Shown here in pieces: positions 41,732-51,099 of a stretch of 64,000 bases of DNA. Under the pieces are notes generated by a model. The model searched no databases, was not told the DNA's origin, and saw only the letters and a list, made by a program, of their open reading frames with translations. Location: NCBI GenBank assembly GCA_964370715.1, contig CAYJKJ010000012.1:1-64000 (forward strand). Reading direction: 5' to 3'. The position numbers were made by a program, and so were the translations under genes. Source of the DNA: CAYJAY01 sp964370715. GTDB taxonomy: Bacteria; Bacillota; Clostridia; Oscillospirales; Ruminococcaceae. Position 1 is the first letter of the stretch. Every line of letters starts with the position of its first letter.

Positions 41732-43132
41732 TTATTTATTCTTTTTCTTTTCGATATACTTTTCGAGTTTGTTTTTTGCCCAATCCTGTTTAATAACCAT
41801 CTTACCCCTGTCGATAGCAAGCGAACCTGCCGGAACTTCGCCGGTGACGGTTGTTCCTGCCGCCGTGTATGCGGCTTCGCCGATAACGGTTGGAGCAATT
41901 ATGTTTGTGTTGCAACCGACAAAGACATAGTCTTCAATCGTTGAGCGATGTTTCTTTTCGCCGTCGTAGTTAACCGTTACAACTCCGCAACCAAAGTTGC
42001 AGTGCTTTCCAACATCGGTGTCGCCGATATAGGTTAGATGCGCTACCGAAGTTCCTTTTCCAACAACAGAGTTTTTAATCTCAACAAAATCCCCAATCTT
42101 AACATCATCTTCTATCGTGGTGTTGGGTCTTAGTTGAACAAACGGCCCTATGCTAACGTTGTTTCCAACAGTTGCATCGTTGCTTTGGCTTGAATTAAAT
42201 GTTGAATATTCTCCAATGTCGGTGTTGTTCAAAACGGAATTTGGGCCTATAACCGCCCCTGTTCCTATCCGACATCTACCGTAGATAATAGTGTTTGGAA
42301 GTATCGTCGCCCCCGGTTCTATCTCAACATCGGGGCCTATTATTATGCCGTCTTTTTTAACGAAATGAACGCCGTTTAAAAGATGTTTCATTATCGCTCG
42401 TTCGGAAGCCATATCGTTTAGGTTGAGAAGATCAATAGGGTTGTTTGCGCCAAGCGTTACGTCGGGGGTTTCGGCAACAAAACAACCGGCATTTTTGCCG
42501 TTTGAAATTAATATTTTAACAGCATCGGTTAGGTAGTATTCCCCTTTTTTATTATCGTTGGTTATAAGAGAAAGTGCCGATAAAAGTTCGCTTGTTTTAA
42601 ACCAACAACATCCCGAGTTTATCTCTTTTATAGTAGCCGTCATGTCGTCGCAATCCAGATCTTCAACTATCGAAGAGAGTTTCCCTCCCGTTCGAACTAT
42701 CCTTCCATAGCCTTTCGGATTGTCGATAACCGCCGAAATAACCGTCACGGCGTTGTTATCTTTTTGATGTTGCAAAAGGCTTTGTTCTATCGTTTGCTTA
42801 TCGATAAAAGGAGCGTCTCCATACAGAATTAAGGTGTCACCATCGCCTAAAGGTTCAAGAAAATCCTTTGCGCAGATAACAGCATGGCCTGTTCCAAGTC
42901 GCTCGTTTTGATATGATATATTAAACTGTTGTTTTTCAACCGCTTTTTCAACGTCTTTGTTGCTAACTACAATGCATATATCCGAAATACCTGCAGATTT
43001 TGCGGCATCGGTCACCCACAAAAGCATCGGTTTATATGTGACCTCGCAAAGAACCTTGGAGGAAGCGGAAAACATTCTCTTGCCCTCGCCAGCCGCCAGT
43101 ATAACACAGTTAAGATTTGAAGTGTTCGCCAT
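41732..43132 (-). CDS. glmU: Bifunctional UDP-N-acetylglucosamine pyrophosphorylase/glucosamine-1-phosphate acetyltransferase
   Basis: About 466 residues. The N-terminal pyrophosphorylase shows NCVILAAGEGKRM and the nucleotide loop. The C-terminal left-handed beta-helix has many hexapeptide repeats (IGPFVQLRPNTTIEDDVKIGDFVEIKNSVVGKGTSVAHLTYIGD) and the GVVTVNYDGEKKHRSTIED acetyl-CoA motif. It makes UDP-GlcNAc for peptidoglycan. ATG 43144 is in frame but has AGGAAGG only 1 base away; ATG 43132 has a workable 12-base spacing, so the start is uncertain by four codons. Confidence 0.96.
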   Translation of the reverse strand: MANTSNLNCVILAAGEGKRMFSASSKVLCEVTYKPMLLWVTDAAKSAGISDICIVVSNKDVEKAVEKQQFNISYQNERLGTGHAVICAKDFLEPLGDGDTLILYGDAPFIDKQTIEQSLLQHQKDNNAVTVISAVIDNPKGYGRIVRTGGKLSSIVEDLDCDDMTATIKEINSGCCWFKTSELLSALSLITNDNKKGEYYLTDAVKILISNGKNAGCFVAETPDVTLGANNPIDLLNLNDMASERAIMKHLLNGVHFVKKDGIIIGPDVEIEPGATILPNTIIYGRCRIGTGAVIGPNSVLNNTDIGEYSTFNSSQSNDATVGNNVSIGPFVQLRPNTTIEDDVKIGDFVEIKNSVVGKGTSVAHLTYIGDTDVGKHCNFGCGVVTVNYDGEKKHRSTIEDYVFVGCNTNIIAPTVIGEAAYTAAGTTVTGEVPAGSLAIDRGKMVIKQDWAKNKLEKYIEKKKNK

Positions 43133-43144
43133 AAATAAAACCAT

Positions 43145-43449
43145 ACCTTCCTAATTAAAATTTTATTATGCTCTCCGACGTTGATACAAAAATATAGCTT
43201 TATATAATAATACTACTACAGAGATATTAACATTATACTACAGAAAAAATTTTTTTTGAAATTTTTTTTGAAGAAATCGACCTAATTGGAATTTTAAACA
43301 AATATTAAGTTTATTTTGTAATTAAAATCGGAATTTCGACAAAAGTTTCTTTCAACAATTTTCCTTATATTTACGTTTTTTGGTTTGTTTGTGTCAACCG
43401 GTTTAATATTTCATAGTATGGGTCATAAAAAATAATTGGTGGTGTTTAA
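43145..43449. promoter_or_regulatory. Divergent promoter region glmU/spoVFA
   Basis: No gene is visible in this AT-rich stretch. CATAGTATG at 43412-43420 matches the sigmaK -10 pattern CATANNNTA at all but the last position, about 30 bases before the spoVFA start; no good -35 was found. SigmaK control of dipicolinate synthase is known in Bacillus, so the match is plausible but weak. Confidence 0.3.
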
Positions 43450-44277
43450 TTGAGCAAAAAAACAGTTGTTGTTATTGGAGGGGATAATCGCCAAACATAT
43501 CTTTTTAATTTTCTCGTTGAAGATAAAATCGATACAAAGTTTGTTGAACTCGAAAGCTTAAAACAAAGTTTACCCGAAACCGCAGAGATAATTTGGGGCG
43601 CAAAGATAGTTGTGTTCCCGATTATTCGAAACCAACAACAGGAGATTAAATTTATCCTTAGCTGTTTAAAAAAACAGGCGTTATTTATTGCCGGCGGTAT
43701 ATCCAACAGCTTAATCGAGGAGATGAACAAACGAGAAATAGCGTGGTTTGACTATTTAAAAAGCGAAAGTCTTTTAGTTTTAAACGCAGTTCCAACCGCA
43801 GAAGGGGCGTTGATGATAGCGTTTTCAAGAAGCGACAAAACTATGTTTAAATCAAGATGTGCAATAACGGGATACGGAAAAGTTGCGAAAAGGCTTGCTA
43901 TGCTTTTAAAATCGGTCGGCGCTGTTGTCGTCGTTGCCGCGCGCTCGACAAAAGACAGGGCGAATGCTTTTGCCGACGGCGTCGAGGTTGTCGAACTTTC
44001 AGCGCTTAAAACAATAACAAATAGTTTCGATTTCCTGTTCAACACCATTCCAAACGTTGTTATCGACAAAGCTGTTTTGGATAGCCTTAACAAAGATTGC
44101 GAGATAATAGATATATCCTCGTTCCCCGGCGGTGTGGATTTTGAATATGCAAAACATCTTGGAATCAACGCAACGCTTGACCTTGCGCTCCCCGGAAAGG
44201 TTGCGCCAAAATCTGCGGCACAGTATCTTAAACTAACATTGCTAGAACATTTAAACGAAAGGGGGATATTTTTTTGA
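43450..44277 (+). CDS. spoVFA: Dipicolinate synthase subunit A
   Basis: 275 residues. With SpoVFB it oxidises dihydrodipicolinate to dipicolinic acid in the mother cell, the spore-core Ca-DPA component. Seen: a DpaA N-terminal Rossmann-like domain (KTVVVIGGDNRQTYLFNFL), a second NAD(P) domain starting RCAITGYGKVAKRLAMLLKSVGAVV, and SSFPGGVDFEYAKHLGINATLDLALPGKVAPKSAAQYL. The start is TTG. It overlaps spoVFB by 4 bases (TTGA). Confidence 0.95.
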   Translation: MSKKTVVVIGGDNRQTYLFNFLVEDKIDTKFVELESLKQSLPETAEIIWGAKIVVFPIIRNQQQEIKFILSCLKKQALFIAGGISNSLIEEMNKREIAWFDYLKSESLLVLNAVPTAEGALMIAFSRSDKTMFKSRCAITGYGKVAKRLAMLLKSVGAVVVVAARSTKDRANAFADGVEVVELSALKTITNSFDFLFNTIPNVVIDKAVLDSLNKDCEIIDISSFPGGVDFEYAKHLGINATLDLALPGKVAPKSAAQYLKLTLLEHLNERGIFF

Positions 44278-44849
44278 AAAAACAAAAAATCGGGTTTGCA
44301 ATTACGGGGTCTTTTTGCACCTTTAAGCAAGCTGAAACTACCATCACATCATTGGTTGAAGCGGGATTTGAGGTTGTTCCGATAATGTCATTTAACGCAA
44401 GCTCGATCAACACGAGGTTTGGAAACGCAAAGGATTGGATAGAAATTTTTGAAGGGATAACAAAAAACAAAGTTATAAACTCGATAGAGGGCGCAGAACC
44501 AATTGGGCCAAAAAAGCTTGTTGATGCAATTATAATTGCACCCTGCACCGGCAACACCCTAGCAAAGATTGCGGTGGGGATAACCGACACGCCGGTCACG
44601 ATGGCGGCTAAATCTTTGTTGCGAAACTCGCTCCCTCTTGTTATTGCGGTGTCGACCAACGATGGGCTTTCGTCATCCGCCAAAAACATCGGTGTGCTTT
44701 TGAACCGCAAAAACATCTATTTTGTTCCGTTTAACCAAGACGACCCAACCGGCAAGCCAAGGTCGCTAGTAGCAGACTTTAGCAAGATACCGCAAACGCT
44801 AGAATACAGCTTTATCGGGCAACAGATTCAGCCGCTTATATTGTTTTAA
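44274..44849 (+). CDS. spoVFB: Dipicolinate synthase subunit B (flavoprotein)
   Basis: 191 residues, flavoprotein (HFCD) fold. Seen: KIGFAITGSFCTFKQAE, the ALIIAPCTGNTLAKIAVGITDTPVTMAAKS-type FMN block, and NRKNIYFVPFNQDDPTGKPRSLVADF near the end. The TTG start overlaps the spoVFA stop. The aspartate-pathway genes that flank this pair in Bacillus (asd, dapG, dapA) are not adjacent here. Confidence 0.95.
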   Translation: MKKQKIGFAITGSFCTFKQAETTITSLVEAGFEVVPIMSFNASSINTRFGNAKDWIEIFEGITKNKVINSIEGAEPIGPKKLVDAIIIAPCTGNTLAKIAVGITDTPVTMAAKSLLRNSLPLVIAVSTNDGLSSSAKNIGVLLNRKNIYFVPFNQDDPTGKPRSLVADFSKIPQTLEYSFIGQQIQPLILF

Positions 44850-44878
44850 ATATGCGAAAAATTCCAGTAGTTAAATAA

Positions 44879-44921
44879 AGGGCGATTCGTTTGTTTTTTA
44901 AAAAAAACAGATGAATCGCCC
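44879..44921. terminator. Bidirectional terminator
   Basis: GGGCGATTC (44880-44888) pairs with GAATCGCCC (44913-44921), with an inner TGTTTTTT/AAAAAACA stem. It ends spoVFAB and the convergent acn operon. Confidence 0.8.
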
Positions 44922-44949
44922 AAAATATTAAAAGCCCTTTTTTAAATCC

Positions 44950-45411
44950 TCAAAGTTCCTTCTCCATTGGTATATACAAAAATCCATTCTCATCTTGAAG
45001 CGGCTTAATCTGAACATACCCCATCTTTTTATAAAACTCGAATGCAAACGGCGAAGAATTAACCGTCATCTTTTTGCAATCCTTGTTTTGTTGCTTAACA
45101 AACCTCTCGGCAAACGCTATCAGCGACGACCCACACCCTTGCCTTGCACTTGTCGGCAACACAAAAAGCATCGTTATATGGCTCTTGTCTCGCAGTTCAA
45201 TCATGCCGTTAATTGCGCCGTCTTGGTCGTTTGTGCAAAACGAATTATGCCCCTTTAATTGCCTTAAAGAAAAGCACCAAAATGAGGCATACGCTAAAAA
45301 ACTTGCTTTCCCGAAACTGCTGTAATCCGAAGCATCAAAATGCTCGAAACTTTTAACAGCAACCTCGACCGCCTCACGGTATTGTGACATAACAACTGCC
45401 GAAACCTTCAT
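44950..45411 (-). CDS. GNAT family N-acetyltransferase
   Basis: 153 residues. The acetyl-CoA site is MLFVLPTSARQGCGSSLIAFAERF (Q/RxxGxG/S), followed by NSSPFAFEFYKKMGYVQ, the usual motif B. The substrate is unknown. It starts 12 bases after tdk with AAGGGAAGGG upstream, so it is the last gene of the acn-icd-rex-tdk operon. Confidence 0.85.
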   Translation of the reverse strand: MKVSAVVMSQYREAVEVAVKSFEHFDASDYSSFGKASFLAYASFWCFSLRQLKGHNSFCTNDQDGAINGMIELRDKSHITMLFVLPTSARQGCGSSLIAFAERFVKQQNKDCKKMTVNSSPFAFEFYKKMGYVQIKPLQDENGFLYIPMEKEL

Positions 45412-45423
45412 AAAACCCTTCCC

Positions 45424-46023
45424 TTAAACTATAGAAGAAAGATATTCCTGTTTAACTCTTGTGTAACATTGCGGACAAAGCGAGCGATATTCCGTTTCGT
45501 TTTCGTTGTCAATTGCTACTTGCATACCCTCAAACACAAACTTTCCGTTAACCATTCTTCCGTTTAAAAGCGCTTTTCTTCCGCATTCACAGATAGTTTT
45601 AAGCTCCTCAATGTTATGTGCAAGTTCCAAAAGCCTTGTGCTTCCGGGAAACCCTTTCATCTGGAAATCGGTGCGAAGCCCATAGCATATAACCGGTATA
45701 TCAAGATGCACCGTTACCCAAAACAACTGTTCCGCTTGTTCTTTTGTAAAAAACTGCGATTCATCACACAACACACACGAAATAGGTCTTTGCTCATTTT
45801 GCTTTTTGATAATCTCAAAAACATCATCGCTTTGACTTGTCAGATAATCCGCCGAGCGAGTGACCCCGATTCTCGAAACTAAAAGCTCTTTCCCTTTAGT
45901 GTCTATTAACGGCTTTAGAACAAAAACCGTCATCCCTCTTTCTTCATAGTTATGCGCAACTTGTATCATAGCGGTTGTCTTTCCGCAGTTCATTGCTCCA
46001 TATCGATAAAAAAGTTTAGCCAT
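45424..46023 (-). CDS. tdk: Thymidine kinase
   Basis: 199 residues, type II TK. Seen: LFYRYGAMNCGKTTAMIQVAHNYEERG (P-loop), VLCDESQFFTKEQAEQLF (Walker B and catalytic Glu), DIPVICYGLRTDFQMKGFPGSTRLLELA (lasso) and zinc cysteines (CECGRKA; CPQCYTRV). It phosphorylates thymidine for salvage. The ATG begins directly after the rex stop; its ribosome binding site GGCGAGGAA lies inside rex. Confidence 0.97.
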   Translation of the reverse strand: MAKLFYRYGAMNCGKTTAMIQVAHNYEERGMTVFVLKPLIDTKGKELLVSRIGVTRSADYLTSQSDDVFEIIKKQNEQRPISCVLCDESQFFTKEQAEQLFWVTVHLDIPVICYGLRTDFQMKGFPGSTRLLELAHNIEELKTICECGRKALLNGRMVNGKFVFEGMQVAIDNENETEYRSLCPQCYTRVKQEYLSSIV

Positions 46024-46674
46024 CTATTCCTCGCCTTTCCCCGAACAGTTGTTATGCACTTTAAACCCTAGCGTCATAAGGCTGTTTCCAAGATGCATAT
46101 TTTCAACCTTAATTTCGCTTGATTCTTGAATATCGGTCGGAGAAAAGTTCCAAATTCCGGTTATTCCAAATTCAACGAGTTTCGCAACGGTTTTTTCGGT
46201 TGAATCGCTCGGTATACAAAGTATCGCAATTTTAGGTTTATGCTCTCGGCAAAATTCTTCTAGCGAATTAAGCCCCAAAACAGGAAGGTCAAGCCCTTTG
46301 TCCTCGACCTTGCTTGGGTTTTTGTCAAAAAGCCCAATAAGCGACACTCCGGTAGATTGCGAGGTCATATAGTTGGCAAGCGCTTTTCCGAGGTTACCAA
46401 CCCCCAAAAGTATCGCATCAAGATTTTGATCTAGATGTAAAATCGTAGCGATCTCGTTTGCTAGCGCTTCAACGTTGTATCCATAACCCTGTTGACCAAA
46501 CCCACCAAAACAGTTGAGATCTTGGCGAATCTGCGAAGCTGTAAGCCCCATTCTGTTGGCTATCTCTTTAGACGAGATCTTTTGAACCCCATTTTTTTTA
46601 AGAATAGATAAAAATTTATAGTATCTCGGCAGTCGCCTTACCACCGTTATCGAAACATCTTTGCTTTCCGGCAT
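46024..46674 (-). CDS. rex: Redox-sensing transcriptional repressor Rex
   Basis: 216 residues. The N-terminal winged helix (about 1-80: VVRRLPRYYKFLSILKKNGVQKISSKEIANRMGLTASQIRQDLNCFGGFGQQGYGYNVEAL) reads DNA. The C-terminal Rossmann domain, starting AILLGVGNLGKALANY, binds NAD(H). NADH releases Rex from its operator. GGGAGG stands 5 bases before the ATG. It is third in an acn-icd-rex-tdk-GNAT operon, and a candidate Rex operator lies upstream of acn, which would give autoregulation by redox state. Confidence 0.96.
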   Translation of the reverse strand: MPESKDVSITVVRRLPRYYKFLSILKKNGVQKISSKEIANRMGLTASQIRQDLNCFGGFGQQGYGYNVEALANEIATILHLDQNLDAILLGVGNLGKALANYMTSQSTGVSLIGLFDKNPSKVEDKGLDLPVLGLNSLEEFCREHKPKIAILCIPSDSTEKTVAKLVEFGITGIWNFSPTDIQESSEIKVENMHLGNSLMTLGFKVHNNCSGKGEE

Positions 46675-46698
46675 AGTTTCCTCCCAATAATAAATTTT

Positions 46699-47856
46699 TT
46701 ATATCTTAGCAACAGTTTCGGCAACATATTCGCCAAACTGTGCGCTAGTAGCTCCTGTGTCGCGTCCTGTAATCGTCAATTTCTTTTCGGTGAACATACA
46801 AATATCAAGTGCTTTTTCAAGCTTTTCGGCTTGCTCGTTATATCCTATATGGTTAAGCATTAAAACGGTTGCTCTGAGCATCGAGCATGGGTCGGCATAG
46901 ATATCTCGTCCCTCTTCAACCATTCTCGGAGCAGAACCGTGGATAGCTTCAAACATAGCGTATCTTTTACCGATATTAGCCGAACCGGCTGTCCCAACGC
47001 CACCTTGGAACTCGGCGGCTTCGTCGGTTAATATATCGCCATAAAGGTTCGGAAGAACCATAACCTCAAAATCTCTTCTGCGTTTTTGGTCGACAAGTTT
47101 TGCTGTCATAATATCGATATACCAATCATCTGTTTGAATATCGGGATATTGTTTCGCTATGTCATAGCAAAGACCCAAAAACTTACCGTCGGTCTTTTTA
47201 ACAACGTTTGCTTTTGTTATGATCGACACTCTTTTTTTGTTGTTCTTTTTCGCAAAATCAAACGCTAGCTTTGCAATTCGATTAGTTCCCTCGTCGGTCG
47301 TAACGGTGAAATCGACCGAAAATCCGTCAAGGTCAACGCCGCTCGAACCCAAAGCATAAGCGCCTTCGGTGTTCTCTCGGAAAAATGTCCAATCTATTCC
47401 TTCGCTTGGAACTTTAACGGGACGAACGTTTGCAAAAAGATCAAGCTCTTTTCGCATAGCAACGTTTGCGCTCTCGATGTTTGGCATACCGTCGGTAGCT
47501 CTTGGGGTCGTTGTCGGTCCTTTTAAAATAACATGGCAGGTTTTAAGCTGTTCCAAAACATCCTCGGGAATTGCCTTGTTCTTTTCAATTCTGTTTTCGA
47601 TTGTTAACCCTTCGATGTTTTTAAACTCGATCTTTCCGCTGTCAACATCCTGTTTTAAAATGGTTCTTAAAAGATTTTCCGAAACTTTTGTTATCGCAGG
47701 GCCTATTCCGTCGCCCCCGCAAATCCCGATAACAATTTTATCAAGTTTGGAGAAATCAACAAAATCTCCGGCTTGTTTCATCTTTTCATGCCTTGCTTTT
47801 TGTTCGTTTAATAGCTTTTCAAACTTTTCAACCGCTAGTTTAATGCTGTCGCTCAT
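46699..47856 (-). CDS. icd: Isocitrate/isopropylmalate dehydrogenase family protein (probable isocitrate dehydrogenase)
   Basis: 385 residues, beta-decarboxylating dehydrogenase. Seen: KIVIGICGGDGIGPAI, the substrate-binding ESANVAMRKELDLFANVRPVK, FFRENTEGAYALG, and the metal and cofactor part LPNLYGDILTDEAAEFQGGVGTAGSANIG followed by FEAIHGSAPR. Its position directly after aconitase indicates isocitrate as substrate, for 2-oxoglutarate and glutamate synthesis. Isopropylmalate cannot be excluded from motifs alone. Citrate synthase is not in the window. Confidence 0.88.
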   Translation of the reverse strand: MSDSIKLAVEKFEKLLNEQKARHEKMKQAGDFVDFSKLDKIVIGICGGDGIGPAITKVSENLLRTILKQDVDSGKIEFKNIEGLTIENRIEKNKAIPEDVLEQLKTCHVILKGPTTTPRATDGMPNIESANVAMRKELDLFANVRPVKVPSEGIDWTFFRENTEGAYALGSSGVDLDGFSVDFTVTTDEGTNRIAKLAFDFAKKNNKKRVSIITKANVVKKTDGKFLGLCYDIAKQYPDIQTDDWYIDIMTAKLVDQKRRRDFEVMVLPNLYGDILTDEAAEFQGGVGTAGSANIGKRYAMFEAIHGSAPRMVEEGRDIYADPCSMLRATVLMLNHIGYNEQAEKLEKALDICMFTEKKLTITGRDTGATSAQFGEYVAETVAKI

Positions 47857-47897
47857 TTCGTAATACCACCCTTCGTTTATACCATTTGTATATAAAT

Positions 47898-49832
47898 TTA
47901 TTTTTGTTGTTCTCTTGTGTAGTCCAGCAACCCGCCCGCTAAAAGAATCTTTCGCTGCCTTTCGGAGAGCGACGTTTTAAGCGGGATATTTTTGCCGTTA
48001 TTATTGTTAATCAAAACAAAATCTTTCCCCTGTTCAAGGGTTGATTTTGCGTCTTTAATCGTCAGTTCATCGCAAAGAGATATGTCGTCATAATCGTCGG
48101 GATTAATAAATTCAAGCGGCAAAATTCCGGCGTTAACAAGATTGTCTTTATGAATTCTTGCAAAGCTTTTAACTATGACGGCACGAACGCCGAGATAGAG
48201 CGGAACAAGCGCTGCGTGTTCCCTCGAAGAACCCTGTCCATAGTTTTCTCCGCCCACCACTATGCTCTGTTTCATTTCGCCGGCACGTTTCGGAAACTCT
48301 GTGTCACAGACGGTGAAACAAAACGTTGAAAGGTGCGGAATGTTGGAACGATAGGGAAGTATCTTTGCCCCTGCCGGCATGATGTGGTCGGTTGTGATGT
48401 TGTTTTCAACCTTGATCGAAACGGGGGATTGAATGTCGCCCGTTATCTTTATCGATTGAGGGATTTCCTTAATGTTAGGTCCTCTTAAAACTTCAACTTG
48501 TTTTGATTGTTGTTCATCTGCCGGTAGATGAACCATGCTATCATTAATTTTAAACATTTCGGGAAGTGAATATTCAACAGATTTAAATTGATCTCTAGGG
48601 TCGGTTATAATTCCGGTAAGCGCCGACACCGCTGCCGTTTCGGGGCTAACAAGATATACATCCGCATCCGCCGTTCCGCTTCTTCCCAAAAAGTTTCGAT
48701 TAAACGTTCTAAGGCTAACCGCTCCGCTTTTTGGCGATTGCCCCATCCCGATACAAGGGCCGCAGGTGCATTCCAGCAACCTAGCGCCGGCATCAAGGAA
48801 CATCGAAAGCGAACCGTTTTCGCTCATCATATCGAGAACCTGACGAGAACCGGGTGATATAACAAGGCTAACCGTTTCCGCTATTTTTTTGCCTTTCAAG
48901 ATCATAGCGGCTTTTGTCATATCCGAAAGAGAAGAGTTTGTGCAGCTGCCTATGCAGACTTGGTCTACCTTGATTCCCGAAAGTTCGCTTATCGGTTTTA
49001 TTATATCGGGCATATGCGGGCAAGCCGCAAGAGGAACTATGCCGGAAAGATCTATCTCGATTATCTCGCTGTATTGAGCGTCGCTATCCGCTATAATCTC
49101 GACAAAGCTTTGTTCTCTTTGTTGTTTTTTAAGAAAATCAAGCGTCGTTTCATCAGACGGGAAAATCGATGTTGTAGCTCCAAGCTCGGTTCCCATATTC
49201 GTTATCGTTGCTCTTTCCGGAACCGAAAGGGTTTTAACCCCTTCTCCGAAATATTCAATAATTTTGCCAACACCGCCTTTAACGGTTAGCTTTTTTAAAA
49301 CCTCAAGAATAACATCCTTTGCAGAAACTCCGGTTGAAAGCTTTCCAAAAAGTTTAATTCCAACAATCTTTGGGTTTAAAATATAGTATGTTCCGCCCCC
49401 CATAGCAACTGCAACATCAAGCCCACCGGCTCCGAACGCTATCGAACCTATACCGCCGGCTGTTGGGGTGTGGCTGTCGGAACCTATCAGCGTTTTTCCG
49501 GGACAAGCGAACCTCTCAAGATGAACTTGGTGGCAGATTCCGTTTCCCGGTCGAGAATATCTAACCCCGATTTTTTTTGCAACGGTTCTGATATACTCAT
49601 GGTCGTCGGCGTTTTCAAATCCGCTTTGAAGTGTGTTATGGTCGATATAAGCTACTGAAAGCTCGGTTTTAACCCTTGGAATTCCCATGGCCTCGAATTC
49701 GAGATATGCCATAGTTCCCGTGGCGTCCTGCGTTAAAGTTTGGTCGATCTTAATCCCGATGTTTTCGCTCGTTAGAAGATCCCCTTCTAAGAGATGGCTT
49801 TTCAATATTTTTTGTGCAACCGTTAAACCCAA
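47898..49832 (-). CDS. acn: Aconitate hydratase
   Basis: About 644 residues, short aconitase type. It interconverts citrate and isocitrate with a [4Fe-4S] cluster. Seen: GNGICHQVHLERFACPGKTLIGSDSHTPTAGGIGSIAFGAGG, cluster cysteines in VCIGSCTNS and LECTCGPCIGMG, and the swivel-domain motif GENYGQGSSREHAALVPLYLG. A GTG at 49841 is in frame, but TTG 49832 has AGGAG 8 bases upstream and gives the family start MGLTVAQKIL. First gene of the five-gene operon. Confidence 0.95.
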   Translation of the reverse strand: MGLTVAQKILKSHLLEGDLLTSENIGIKIDQTLTQDATGTMAYLEFEAMGIPRVKTELSVAYIDHNTLQSGFENADDHEYIRTVAKKIGVRYSRPGNGICHQVHLERFACPGKTLIGSDSHTPTAGGIGSIAFGAGGLDVAVAMGGGTYYILNPKIVGIKLFGKLSTGVSAKDVILEVLKKLTVKGGVGKIIEYFGEGVKTLSVPERATITNMGTELGATTSIFPSDETTLDFLKKQQREQSFVEIIADSDAQYSEIIEIDLSGIVPLAACPHMPDIIKPISELSGIKVDQVCIGSCTNSSLSDMTKAAMILKGKKIAETVSLVISPGSRQVLDMMSENGSLSMFLDAGARLLECTCGPCIGMGQSPKSGAVSLRTFNRNFLGRSGTADADVYLVSPETAAVSALTGIITDPRDQFKSVEYSLPEMFKINDSMVHLPADEQQSKQVEVLRGPNIKEIPQSIKITGDIQSPVSIKVENNITTDHIMPAGAKILPYRSNIPHLSTFCFTVCDTEFPKRAGEMKQSIVVGGENYGQGSSREHAALVPLYLGVRAVIVKSFARIHKDNLVNAGILPLEFINPDDYDDISLCDELTIKDAKSTLEQGKDFVLINNNNGKNIPLKTSLSERQRKILLAGGLLDYTREQQK

Positions 49833-49885
49833 TGTTCCCACTCCTAAAATTTATTTTAAACAAATTATAGTTTTTTTTAACAATT

Positions 49886-49903
49886 TTGTCAATAAATTAA
49901 CAG
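49886..49903 (-). promoter_or_regulatory. Candidate Rex operator upstream of acn
   Basis: On the minus strand CTGTTAATTTATTGACAA matches the clostridial Rex consensus TTGTTAANNNNTTAACAA at 12 of 14 fixed positions. It lies about 54 bases before the acn start, and rex is in the same operon. The surrounding DNA is AT-rich, so chance matches must be weighed. Confidence 0.55.
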
Positions 49904-49988
49904 ACTTATTTATGAATTAAATTATATAAATTGAACATAATATCTTCATAAAAACCTGATAAACAAAAATTTAAATCATGGAGACGTT

Positions 49989-50909
49989 ATGAAGTCTAAC
50001 AAAAAGAACAAGCAAAAAAACATAACAACAACCGATAAACTTTATAAGGAGTGGCTTGAAAGCAAAAATTTTTATGATCCAAACGATAAAAACTCGGCTG
50101 TATCGAACTACAGCCATTATAACTATCTTGATAACAGGCAGTCTTTCAACCCGCCCTTGCAACCGATTAACTCAGCAGAACCGTCCGACGACGAATCGGC
50201 AGAAGAAGCCCCAACCAACACGATTGAATACATCAAGGAATTCGGATCGATAGAAAAAACAAAAGGGGAATATCCCATACATTGTTTAACTATCGCCGGA
50301 CAGATTGAAGGCCACAGCAATCTTCCCTCGACCGCAAAAGCGACAAAATATGAACACATCATTCCGCTGATAGTAGAGATCGACGAAGATCCCGAAATCG
50401 AAGGGTTGTTGGTTGTTCTCAACACGATGGGGGGAGATGTTGAAGCGGGGCTTGCTATTGCCGAGCTTATTTCGGGAATGAAAAAACCCACAGCTTCTCT
50501 TGTTTTGGGCGGAGGACATTCGATAGGCATACCGCTTGCAGTTTCGGCTAACCGCTCGTTTATCGTTCCATCGGCAACGATGACAGTTCACCCCGTTCGC
50601 CACAACGGAACGGTGTTGGGGGTTCCGCAAACGATGTTGCATTTCGACAAGATGCAGGAAAGAATAACAAACTTTATCGCAAGGGGAAGCAACATAAAAC
50701 CCGATCAATTTGAAAAGCTTCTTTTGAAAACAGGGGAGCTTGTGATGGATGTCGGAACGGTGCTTGATGGTGTCAAGGCGGTTAATGTTGGGCTTATCGA
50801 TGAGATTGGTAATCTTTCGGACGCTATGAAATATCTGTATAGAAGGATAGATCGAAACCGAAAAAAGCTAGCAAAAAGGAAAGCGACAAAACAAAAAACT
50901 GTGTCATAA
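49989..50909 (+). CDS. tepA: ClpP-like serine protease, TepA family
   Basis: 306 residues. Residues 1-95 are polar and probably disordered. The ClpP-fold domain (about 95-285) has the oxyanion strand LLVVLNTMGGDVEAGLAIAELI, the nucleophile Ser in LVLGGGHSIGIPLAVSA, and the catalytic His in MTVHPVRHNG. The C-terminus is basic. Related Firmicute TepA proteins are linked to translocation enhancement or small-peptide processing. It is lone on the plus strand, with its own terminator. Confidence 0.9.
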   Translation: MKSNKKNKQKNITTTDKLYKEWLESKNFYDPNDKNSAVSNYSHYNYLDNRQSFNPPLQPINSAEPSDDESAEEAPTNTIEYIKEFGSIEKTKGEYPIHCLTIAGQIEGHSNLPSTAKATKYEHIIPLIVEIDEDPEIEGLLVVLNTMGGDVEAGLAIAELISGMKKPTASLVLGGGHSIGIPLAVSANRSFIVPSATMTVHPVRHNGTVLGVPQTMLHFDKMQERITNFIARGSNIKPDQFEKLLLKTGELVMDVGTVLDGVKAVNVGLIDEIGNLSDAMKYLYRRIDRNRKKLAKRKATKQKTVS

Positions 50910-50947
50910 AATAATTCCACTCATTTTTTATGGCACACAAACAAAAC

Positions 50948-50984
50948 AAAAAGCGAACTGATTTTAACTAATTGGTTTGCTTTT
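50948..50984 (+). terminator. Terminator after tepA
   Basis: AAAAGCGAAC pairs with GGTTTGCTTTT (one G-U) and ends in a T-run. Confidence 0.65.
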
Positions 50985-51099
50985 ATTATGTTATTTTTAA
51001 ATTATTGAAAACAAATAAAATTTTTGTTGAAACTTGATGTAATATATACTACAATATATTATAATACTTTTTTATACTATAGAATTTTGGTGGGTTTTC

